Below, piece after piece: positions 33,362-42,842 of a stretch of 64,000 bases of DNA. Within the stretch, counting starts at the first letter, position 1. Each line of letters begins with the position of its first letter. The notes beneath the pieces were generated by a model. The model was not told the DNA's origin. It worked only from the letters and a program-made list of their open reading frames with translations, and searched no databases. The position numbers and the translations under genes are program-made. This stretch comes from Seminavis robusta (lineage: Eukaryota > Bacillariophyta > Bacillariophyceae > Naviculales > Naviculaceae): positions 1 to 64,000 of the forward strand of contig CAICTM010000196.1 in the NCBI GenBank assembly GCA_903772945.1. Reading direction: 5' to 3'.

Positions 33362-34792
33362 TCATCTCCCTGGCTGATCGGGAAAATGATTGAAATATCG
33401 CCGTATCAGTTCTCGACTGATGACTTGGTCATCCTTTTGCGCATCCGGATGAAAGAGCAAGTCTTCCATCCATAACGTGGCGCGACGTGCAATCATCTGT
33501 GCTTCATCCTCGTGATCCAACACCCACTGCATCTTCTGGTGGGCATCTTTTCCATACGGCTCCATGGGAATATAATGCTTCCACGGAACCAATAGTTCTT
33601 CCATCCCCCAAGTCGTTCTCGTCGGCTCGGGCATGATGACCACACTGTTACTGTACAGCGCCCATTTCAACCCCGAAGCGACATCATTGCCTTCCGGCAT
33701 AATGAGCGCTTTGAATTGCAGCTGCGAAGCGAGGCCCAGAGGTCTGCCGAGTAACCTGATAGAAGTTCCATTGTATGGTATTCGGGAAGGAACACGGCCC
33801 AGTTGACCTGTCGATTTGGCATCCACCAAATCCGAATGCAGGTTGTGCAGGATGATGGCACAACGACGAATGATTAGATATTTCTGTGCATCATGCAGTG
33901 TTGTTTGTTGGGCTTGCCTTTCGTGAGGTGAATTGTTCCCGGTGAGTTTACCCCGAAAGACGGCTTGATTCTTTTTTTCATTCCAAGGAATATCGAAGTT
34001 CGGGGTCTTTCGGACTGGACCAAAATGTCGGCCGACCCTGATCCGGGAGACAATCCCATGCACATTTGTTGGCATCAAGGGCTCTTGGGTGCTTGCTGTT
34101 GTCGTTTCCTTGACATTGCTGAGTGGCATCGGCAGTCGAACGCATGGTTCAGTGCTGGTCCGATTATGCGTTTGTAGTTGCGTTTGCATTCCCACGGCCC
34201 TGACCTTGGTAAAGTGAGGAACGAAAAACGCGTTGGCGACATCCCCAAAGCTGACCAAAAGGGGCGCACTGGCATTGTTGACTTTTATCAAACTTTGGGA
34301 GGTTTGGAGGACCTTGAAAAAGTCGCGACAGTAATCGCCTTGAACGGCAGTGGTGCACTTTTTGCTTTGCAAAAATTCTGCGTCAACGACACTGAGTGCA
34401 TCATGGCGAATTTCGAGCGTCGGAATGGAATAATTTCGTCCTTGACTTTCGGAGAAGAGATGAAGATGCCGGCGGTTGTCTTTAGCAGTGTACTGGTATT
34501 CATAATGAATGTGGTCGAGATCGTTCGGACAATAATACCAGTCCGCCATGTAGACTCGGACGCGCTCTTCGATGGAAGGAAACCTATCTGAACGGTTGGT
34601 CGCTTGTCGCAACAACGTTAACTTGGGGTCTTCTGGGCAAGGCGGTTTGTCCAAGTACATGTACGACGAGTATCGGTTCAAATTGGGATTCAGTGCCACC
34701 AGAAAATCAGAAACATAGTTGACCAATCTGCTCAGCTGTAACACCAGCAGGCATAAAACTGTGTATTTCTTGATCTTTCGGATCGTGGTCAT
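33362..34792 (-). CDS. GT90/CAP10-like glycosyltransferase, type II membrane
   Basis: Single-exon ORF, 476 residues from MTTIRKIKKY. Residues about 9-32 form a signal anchor (CLLVLQLSRLVNYVSDFLVA) after a basic start, placing the enzyme in the ER or Golgi lumen. The C-terminal half has the CAP10/Rumi pattern: ALIMPEGNDVASGLKWALYS, SVVIMPEPTRTTWGMEELL, VPWKHYIPMEPYGKDA, then DLLFHPDA near the end. Family members add glucose or xylose to proteins or polysaccharides using UDP-sugars; donor and acceptor here cannot be told. Several Asn-X-Ser/Thr sites are consistent with a luminal domain. The open frame continues 21 bp upstream without an ATG. Neighbours are far away. Confidence 0.8.
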   Translation of the reverse strand: MTTIRKIKKYTVLCLLVLQLSRLVNYVSDFLVALNPNLNRYSSYMYLDKPPCPEDPKLTLLRQATNRSDRFPSIEERVRVYMADWYYCPNDLDHIHYEYQYTAKDNRRHLHLFSESQGRNYSIPTLEIRHDALSVVDAEFLQSKKCTTAVQGDYCRDFFKVLQTSQSLIKVNNASAPLLVSFGDVANAFFVPHFTKVRAVGMQTQLQTHNRTSTEPCVRLPMPLSNVKETTTASTQEPLMPTNVHGIVSRIRVGRHFGPVRKTPNFDIPWNEKKNQAVFRGKLTGNNSPHERQAQQTTLHDAQKYLIIRRCAIILHNLHSDLVDAKSTGQLGRVPSRIPYNGTSIRLLGRPLGLASQLQFKALIMPEGNDVASGLKWALYSNSVVIMPEPTRTTWGMEELLVPWKHYIPMEPYGKDAHQKMQWVLDHEDEAQMIARRATLWMEDLLFHPDAQKDDQVISRELIRRYFNHFPDQPGR

Positions 34793-34989
34793 GATTTTGG
34801 CGCTTTTGAGCAATGGAGGGTTTCTCTAACTGCACGCAACGTGCTGTTAGCTCTCCTGCTGCATGCTTAATGACAAATCAGTTGGTAGGTAGCGAAGCCA
34901 ATACAAGACCAGGATTCATTTGACAACAGCGTTAGATGTGTGATCCATGTACGGTGCCGAGGGCACTACGAACATGCATCGTACCTTCA

Positions 34990-36020
34990 TTTTTTCGGAA
35001 GTGTGACTGAGCAAGCCTGGTGGGCTGCCTCAGCACGAAAATAGAGGAGTACCCATCGATCTCGTAATAAACGATGTATTTGTAAGCTGTCACAAGACGA
35101 CTGCCACCTCGATGTTGCCATGAAACTTCAAGATTGCAAGTACAGCAAGTATGATCTCTATTCTCCAATACAGAGAGTTCAGCCAAGGCAGCAAGATTTG
35201 TCACTTGTAAACAGTTCCAGTTTGGACAACAATTCAATCCAGGCGGGATGGTGCCAAAAGGTCTGGCTCTGTCACCTTGTCGAAACAGAGAGCTCGGACT
35301 TGATCAACCACACATTCAATGGAGAGTCTGGTGCCTTCACAGCCTTTCATGACTCCAACTTGTGAACTTGTGCATTCCGGTTACATTCACACTGTCAACC
35401 CACTTACTTGCTTTTCTTGCTTGGACCCGACTGTCCCCGTCAAGACAATAGCAAATTTTTGCAATGGCAAACCGTTGCTGTTTCCTCCAGGCATCAATCG
35501 CTTTTAAAGTGGATGCATTGTCATCCTCTATCATCCAGTTGAACGCTCGAGACTGGGCTGATTCAGGATCTTCAAGAGAACAAGGGAGTAATCTTGAAGC
35601 AAGGAGGAGGTATCAAGAGAAAATGAATCCTCACCGGAGGGAAGCTCTGTCTTGTCACAGAGGCGTTTGCGCCCATCAGGGCAAGCTACCTCTTCACTAT
35701 CAACAACTAATCCAAACAACGAGGGCGCAAACATCACCTGGAACCTCTCCAACAAGATTGTTGTGGTGCACTTTTCCGCCCAAATTGAAATGAGCCTGGA
35801 CAGCTTCCCAAGCTCAGAGGGTACTTGTTCTGGCTCATTCAGGAACAACCACAAGCGCAGGGGTGGATATCACTGGTTCGACTGGTGTTGGAGAATTCTC
35901 GTTGTCGTCTGACTTGCAAAAGGCGCAGCCACTTGTACCGCAAACATTTCCGGCCCCGAGTCCTCCAAGGACCGAGCAGAGTTGTAAGAGGAATGCAATG
36001 CCGAACAGAACCATTTTCGC
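34990..36020 (-). pseudogene. LRR receptor-like pseudogene, 5' part
   Basis: Conserved pieces in at least three frames follow the order of diatom LRR receptor-like proteins. At about 35835-36014 an ATG frame gives a membrane segment (MVLFGIAFLLQLCSVLGGLG). Near 35500-35580 comes LEDPESAQSRAFNWMIED, then WRKQQRFAIAKICYCLDGDS, the pre-LRR motif of that family. Further downstream LSKLELFTSDKSCCLG resembles a single LRR. Stops and shifts separate the pieces and no full LRR array follows, so the gene looks truncated and dead. The family assignment is from memory of the motif, not a search. Confidence 0.5.
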
Positions 36021-38718
36021 CAGAAGGTCTTGAGGTGAATCTGCCCACTAAGGAGCCTCTATGGTTGTCATGATGCGATGTTGGTTCATCGGGCACCACA
36101 TACACTTCGATCAAAGGTTGATCATCAGCGTCTTCCTGCGACGACGACTGTCACTCTGGTTCACTATTGGCTGTCGCCAAGCGAACTTGTACCGCCATCT
36201 CTCCATAATGACATGAATCAGGAGTGACTAACGACGAAATTCTCTTACTACTCCGTTGAACATCAGCAGATCGACGCGGACACGGGATTGCCAAAGTTGC
36301 CCTCTCCACGAAACGGCCAGAAGCATTCAAAGAGGAAGTGCTTGTTTCCCTATCCGCCGAGTCCCCATTTTAGCGATTCACATCATTTCCGTCCGAGTCA
36401 TCTCCATCGTCTTGAGCAGACAGGCGAAGATGTTCGCTCACAATCTTTATTGCCATCAGGCCCTGCACGAGATCTTCGTGTCTTCCCGGTGCCGCTACGT
36501 TGTCGGCCTGGTGGGGATGTCCCATGTTGCTGCCCTCTCATTTGTCTTGCTCTATCTCTTTTGCTAGGGGAATTGACGCCATGCCACCCGTTTCAATTCT
36601 AGGTTTGCCACGCCTGCTAAATCCCCTTCAATTAGTATGGCGGGCTGATCCTTCTTTGTTTGGAGTATACGCCCTCGTGTGATCACCTGCCAGATCCCTT
36701 GCTTCTTGTACGAGCACCTCACACTATCCGGTAGATTTAGTGTTTCAAAAGTTCTCGTGGCTTGGGACCAGATGGCAAAGAGCGTTGGGCAGGCTGTGGG
36801 GGTGATTTGCCATCTTGGTTGGGAGGAAAATCAAGACTTGAAGCAGAATTGAAAGCCTTGCTTTGCTTCCCAATTTCAACTCCAGCTAGGGCACCATGTT
36901 CGAATGAGGATGCTGATTCAAGCATCACGTCAATTTTCATTATCCATCCTCACGACTACGAGATCTGTTGACCTGGTACGGTACGCTGCCGGAAACTTTG
37001 GCATTGGTTGATCAGGCACACCTCTCATTCGTCTGGTAGACTTGTCGTGGCGTAGTCCTCGTCGGGGCTTGCGCTCAGATTGCAGAGAGTACTGCTGTGC
37101 AGTTGATTGGCCAGCTTGCTCGGGAGGGAAAATCAAGAGGCATTAGCGATGCCCAATTGTCAAGACCAGCTAGGGCACCAGGATAAATGAGGGTGCGGAT
37201 TCAAGCATCATTTCTTTGATGCTCTTTTCATCAAAATCGCCCCTAATTCGAGATCTGTTGATTCGATTCTGATTCGACGCATGATTTCTTCATCGGTTGC
37301 AGCTGTAATGCCATGTTCACACAGTCAAAAGGGGATCTCTTGATTGACTCTTCTTTTGCAAATGAAGGCAATCTTCCATTAGTTAACATACATCGTACGG
37401 AGATGTATCTGATGTTGTGCGTGGATGGATGGATGTTTACAGCACTCAGACTGGTGGTCACCGCTCATGCTGGCATCTTCCACTGATGAATGGCCAAAAA
37501 AAAGCTCTTGCTTTTTCGGCCATGTTTTTACCTTAGAAGCCAGCAGGAGCTGTGATACTGCTTCTTTAGCAGCCAGAAGCAAGTGCTATACTCGAACTCG
37601 ATGTATTTGGCCATTCATGATACGGTACCAGGAGCGTCAAACTTGAAGTTTGATTGCGATACCGAGATGTTGCAATTTGCCACAGTCTTAGCTAGCTGGA
37701 TGTGGTTCCTCTATGATTTTTTCCAGGCCTGCCTCTCGAGGCAGCTTGGACGCAAGCGAAATCTGTACTGGCCAATAAGTCCTCCGTGGCCCCCCCCCCC
37801 CTCATGGCTGAATCGAATGATTGCTCATGTGCGTGCTTCAGTCGCAGCTCCAGAGATTTAGCAGTACTACTAAACAAGATGCTAGCCAAGTGGCTTGATT
37901 CGAAAGCCGTACCTTTCATACCGGTGAATCTTTCCGCGTTGGACAACTCATCGTTGTGACCCTACCTTAGCTACATTTCGGATTTGGAAGCACGACCCTA
38001 TCAAATACGATTCTTTGCAAGCATAGCAGTGTTCATGTTCATGGTGAGGCCATTGGTGCTTTGAAGGTGGATCACGATACGTCAAGTTTAAGATGGACTT
38101 GTCCACCAAGTTGCAAGACAAGACCAACCATGGACTGCAACTGAGGCAAATTAAAGGGGAGATCTTGGCTGTGGCTTTTTGGTAAAGCAGTCTCGTGACG
38201 TCTTTATCGGGGGGTTGGAAAGACGTCATTTTTGATTAGACTAGAGCTACCTTGGAAGAATGGCCATGGTGAACAACGATTACTGCGAGCAACAGCATGT
38301 CATTCTTGTCCAACCCAAAGCTCGCCACTCAGGCATCATTGTCTTTTGTTGACCCCCGTGGAGACCGCCTGCTCAGTCCACCCCAAGTCAACAACCCGGG
38401 TCAGATGTTTGGATGACCTTCTGACGGAAGTGCATCAATCCCACGAGGCAAGGATGAGAACCAAATCTGGGCGGAGTATGAGACAAGGTAGAAGTGCCAA
38501 ATAGAGGAAAAGATGGTACAAATTGTGATGCTTTGCTCGGTTTACTGTAAGTCTTTTATCTTTTATTAATAATGTATTATGTGAAGTCTTGTTTTGAGTT
38601 GTTTTTGTTAGCATGCCCTCGTTTTGCGCCTTGCACACGATCAAGACAGACAATGCCCTTTTGAAATTGCTTATTTCCAAATGCATGTAGATAGCCAAAC
38701 TGCGGATTTCGGTTCAGT
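36021..38718. other. intergenic with direct duplication
   Basis: No gene is supported. A duplicated block lies at about 36765-36975 and 37060-37265. A run of 12 C at 37790-37801 and GCTAGC strings are also present. Confidence 0.45.
36765..37265. repeat. direct duplication, ~200-bp copies
   Basis: Copies at about 36765-36975 and 37060-37265 share, in order, GGGAGG-AAAATCAAGA, CCAGCTAGGGCACCA, ATGAGG-TG-GGATTCAAGCATCA-like and CGAGATCTGTTGA. Copy two has an extra GATGCTC segment. Neither codes for anything recognisable. Confidence 0.7.
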
Positions 38719-39123
38719 TTAGTGTGGAGAGCTGTATGTAGAGTCGGAGCTGCACTGACGTCGGGGGCCTCGCTTTCGTCGGGGTTTGTCATCCAGCATG
38801 CTTGTTGCGTTCTTGATGGTTTGAAGACACATAAAGCTCGCATCGCGATCATCACGAGCACTCACTTCCAAGAGATCAATAATCTGGTGAGGATGCAAGT
38901 CCCTGACGGAATCTTCCAAGGGGTTGCGGTGCGGTGCCTTGTCTTTGGTAGAGGATGAGAGGGAGGTTCTTCGCATGGATCCACGCATGGATCCTCTTTT
39001 GGAACTTCTCTGTTGGTTGCGAGCACCGGCAATCTTGCTCTGGAGACGCAAAGCCTTGTCATCTTGGAGAGAAGAGCTGAGAGAAGTGTCCTTCATCTGG
39101 TTGGAGTGTGGAACAGAGTACAT
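38719..39123 (-). CDS. small basic protein, paralogue of the gene at 29.3 kb
   Basis: Single-exon ORF, 134 residues from MYSVPHSNQM. Shared with the ORF at 29280-29891 are DDKALRLQSKIAGARN near the start and LHPHQIIDLLEVSARDDRD through MCLQTIKNA near the end. Between them the protein is Arg/Ser-rich with a repeated RGSMRGSMRR patch. It lacks the long central segment of its paralogue, so is about 70 residues shorter. The C-terminus is basic then Ser-rich. Unknown function; no signal peptide or known domain. Confidence 0.6.
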   Translation of the reverse strand: MYSVPHSNQMKDTSLSSSLQDDKALRLQSKIAGARNQQRSSKRGSMRGSMRRTSLSSSTKDKAPHRNPLEDSVRDLHPHQIIDLLEVSARDDRDASFMCLQTIKNATSMLDDKPRRKRGPRRQCSSDSTYSSPH

Positions 39124-40546
39124 GACTTTTTGTTTTGCGTTTCTCAAAATGGTGTATTTGGAAATTGTGAGAGTTGGAGCGAGAGTGGAGAGGACCGAGA
39201 AAGTTTAGAAAGCTGCCCAGAAAGCAAACCCAGCCAGATCATTTGCTTCTTCACTGCTCTGCGAACAACACTGGCCAAAGCTGGCACAAGATGGCAAGAG
39301 GACGCGGTCATGGGCAACGGTGCAGCGGTAAGCGGTACCGGTACCGCTGGCAACTGGGACGGTCATCTGTTTGACCGTCAATAAAATTAATAAGTCTTAC
39401 AGTACAGCAAGAAGATTGATGGTGTACCAATTAATTATTTGCACTCTTGCCCATGGTCATAAAATGACCAGAGCTTTCCAAACATAAGAAATCTCACTAA
39501 TTCAGCACCATTACCGGTCATATTTCTCCAGATCTAAAAACTTCTTTGCACTTCCATGGTGAACGTTGAGCCTTAAATAAAGTCGCTATAGCTGCTCTTA
39601 GAACTTAGAACCCGTGCCCACCAAGATGACTTCTTACTTTGGATTTAGAAAGAAGGAAAGTCGTATCTTGACGGCGAGATGGTCTAGCTAGACATCCAGA
39701 TTGACCAGACTCAAAACTCACTCAGGAGTGGCTGACCACTGGCTCTAGCGGTAGGCTCTACTAGCTAGCTACTAGCTGGAGTAGAGCAAGCATCACCACG
39801 ACCTTTGGCCACTGACCATCGTTGCCCATTCTTCAGGCTTCCTACCTTAGCTCGACCAGCAACTCTGCAAGGTGGTACCATGGAGGCAGGGCAAACTCGG
39901 GACCTCCATCCAGCCATGGTGATAGCGTCCGTCAGCCAGGACTTGTGGCTCCGCCTGTCCCCCATTCACATTCCTGTTTGGTTTTGGTAGCGCGGCAGCC
40001 CCGAAGTACCATCATGCTTTAGAATTCAAGTATGCCGTAATAACCACCTTGTCCTCATCTAGCTATTGCCGCTGGCTGCTAATCCACTGTGAATGTGTTA
40101 CGAGGACGGGTATCGCTTGTCGTAAACTAACTAGCTCGAGACTTGGTTCTTCCTCTGAACTACCCTGCAGTCTGGCGTTTGCGCAGCTTGTCGTGTTGAT
40201 TCCACGAAGAGGTATTTGTGCACGTACTTGCAGTCTTGCTTGCCCTCTCTCCAACGTGCAAAACTTTGGGTGCGAGGATCAAAAATGGCGGGTGCATCCT
40301 GTTGTCACTACATGTAGAATACACCCCTAATGAAGTGGTGACCCGATTGACTTGAACAGGCTACGGTAGCTCGCTGTCAAGTTTATTGACAAACTAGCTG
40401 CTCACGCAACGGTGAAAGCACAAGCTCATTGGTTTCCTAGTTCTTCAGTACAACTGTACAACTGTACATGTAATTCCCTTGGGACGTGCACGTTAGTTGC
40501 TCCTCTCGAGGAGACGAATGAATGATCCCTGCACGTAGGTGGACTT
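39124..40546. other. intergenic
   Basis: No gene is supported. An 18-bp perfect palindrome, AGCGGTACCGGTACCGCT, lies at 39331-39348. Confidence 0.45.
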
Positions 40547-41301
40547 TTACCAAACCAAATGGAATGCCAATAGAAAGAGATTTGTGCCCAGCAAGAGACT
40601 GATACCGGTAATACCTGTTTCGGAAGCGGACTCTGCGGTTGATTGTTTTTCATAGAGGACAAAGTGGAATAACAAAGATGTCAACTTGTGACTTGGATAG
40701 CCCTCAGCCCTCACGTGATCTCTCATCTTGGTTGACTCACCGCTGCGGATCCATCGCTGTCAGCCGTGAATACATCAGTTTCTTCCTTGTCCGAAGTCAA
40801 GATTGTGGCTGTGAAGTTGACAGACAATTCCGAATCCTCCGGGCCAAAATTACTGCTATTCATGACAAATGGCTGGACAGAGTAGACTTCCACATGTGAC
40901 GGAGGATCGCGCCAACAAGCAAACAAAGGATTCAAGTAAGATCCATCTTCCAGCATCAGCCATGCCTATACCTGTCGACCTCAACTGGCCTGGATTGTCA
41001 TCCGTGGCCTCGCGAATGGCATTGTCCACCACATACACTGTGTAGGGCTCATTCCCTGGAACAGCCACACCAACTTCAGTCAACCCAGTAATCATGACTC
41101 CGTTCCTGGAACCTGTGACGGATGTGACGTTGTAGAACCTTCATCAGCTGTAGTGATTTCTGTAGTAAGCGTTCCTGAGGCGTCGATTCCATCTACCGAG
41201 TACACCCATTCCCAATCGAGTAAAGCAGCAGCTGTTGCGACGAGGCCGTCTCCGCAGACAAGAATCGTCAGTAGAAACAAGTTTTCAAGTCGAATTATCA
41301 T
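40547..41301 (-). CDS. secreted, probably GPI-anchored protein, frames broken
   Basis: Begins with a signal peptide (MIIRLENLFLLTILVCGDGL). The body reads WEWVYSVDGIDASGTLTTE, then in a second frame FYNVTSVTGSRNGVMITGL and VPGNEPYTVYVVDNAIRE, then in a third frame EDGSYLNPLFACWRDPPSHV. This order resembles a small beta-rich secreted family I know from bacterial proteins with PEP-CTERM tails. A last exon (40547-40630, after a 110-bp intron at 40631-40740) would add SASETGITGISLLLGTNLFL, a GPI-signal-like tail. Two frame changes, near 41130 and 40955, have no conventional intron; they could be assembly errors or inactivating indels. Family recall is uncertain. Confidence 0.45.
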
Positions 41302-42452
41302 GGTTGACAGCTTTTGCTTTGTTGTAATAGGACGGTAGGGCTCTTCTTGGTGGTAACAGGTAGGGGGTAGGTCACACCAGTTTGAGAGTCGTACGACCGT
41401 AGTGAGGGGATGATCCGATGGAGTGTTGTGGTGTTGTGGGTAGGGAGAGGCCAGCTAGAGGATCAGCAAGGGTGGTTCCAGAGGAGGAGATGGTGTGGGA
41501 GGCAATGGAGGTGGATATTGGATCCATGGAGATGGTTGCCGGGGTTTATGTAGCGGTGCACAAACGCGTGCGTGTGGCTTAGAGTCCCGCCTTTTAAAAT
41601 CCCAGCTAAACGGTCTTTAAATCTTTTTCGAGTGCTGCTGTACAAACCGAACATGTGTATTGTACGGTACCGGTACATGTACTGGTACTGGAGTTCTTAG
41701 ATACTAGTAGCTACCGGTACTAGTAGCTAGTACCGATACCATACCAGTGCCCGTATTTACATGTGCCGGACCACATCATTGCAAGTTGCAAGGGTTGCCT
41801 GTGGGAGATCTCAGTTTTCGAAGAGCTCTAGCTAGAGTTTGCTCCTTTTCGGTGTGCGCTGCAAGCTGCGATTGACTGTGTGAAATCTTCGTTTCGAGAG
41901 GTTGATCATCATCCCTGTACGTTCTCAACTACTGCACACTGCGGCTCCTGGCCATGTTTCTCGATCCTGAAGCAACTCTCTTGACCATGGCATACATGAA
42001 CGGGAGGGAATTGTGCTGCTTAGAACTCTAACATCTCAGGCTTAGAACTTGCCCATGGTCAACACACCGAACATGCGGATGGACAACCAATAATGACGAA
42101 ACGACAAGACTGCTTCCCCAAGATAAGTCACAACGTGGTCCAAACTTGGCTGGCGGCATTTGTGGGCCAAAGGCCACGATGATCCCTTGCCGACAATGGA
42201 CTACCGGTGGTCAACTTTCTATGTTGTAGACCGGAGCATAGTAGACTGTCACTCATCCAGACCGTAGCATTGACTCTCCTCGACTATGTCGTTCCCGGCC
42301 TCTGTTGACGCATTTTCTACTGGTACCGGTACCGGTAGGGGCACTGGACAAGAATCGGATAGGCGCATACGGTATCCACATGGTCTGAGCACAAGGCAGG
42401 TCCCGCTCCACTGCCTCTTGCGAACTTTGTCTAGGTGGCCTCGACACTATAG
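41302..42452. other. intergenic
   Basis: No gene is supported. Several GGTACCGGTAC palindromes occur near 41665-41750 and 42321-42338. Confidence 0.45.
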
Positions 42453-42797
42453 GTGGCTTCAACACAAACCGTATTCCTTCGCTTACCGTACCAGTTATGC
42501 GATTCCTCCCTTCTCCCGTCGTTTACATACATATCTTGCGTTGCAAGCTTTTCGTTCTTTGGGACTGGAACTTCGTTCGGAACGAACTCTGGGAAGGGTG
42601 ATCCTGTTACCAAGGATGAAATTCGTCATCTCAAGGGCAAAAGAAACAAGGCCTTGTCCAAGCTAGACAAGGCCAAGGCCAAGAATCTAGAGCTCACAGA
42701 AGAGCTGCGTCAATACAACAATGATCTAGTTCTGATGGATGACGTTTTGTTGGAGCAGCACGAAGGAGTTGTGGGTCTCTCATTCGAGCAGGAATGA
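42453..42797 (+). CDS. coiled-coil ORF without ATG, doubtful
   Basis: An open frame of about 114 residues. The second half is a clear coiled coil (KDEIRHLKGKRNKALSKLDK and following heptads, ending QYNNDLVLMDD). The frame opens just after a stop and TATAG, with GTG but no ATG, so it may be a 3' exon whose upstream part I cannot see, or a fragment of a larger gene. It ends 46 bp before the stop codon of the convergent sulfotransferase-KAS III gene. Confidence 0.25.
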   Translation: MASTQTVFLRLPYQLCDSSLLPSFTYISCVASFSFFGTGTSFGTNSGKGDPVTKDEIRHLKGKRNKALSKLDKAKAKNLELTEELRQYNNDLVLMDDVLLEQHEGVVGLSFEQE

Positions 42798-42842
42798 GTA
42801 GACTATAGATACGGTATAGGCACCTGTACCCTCCGACGTGCC

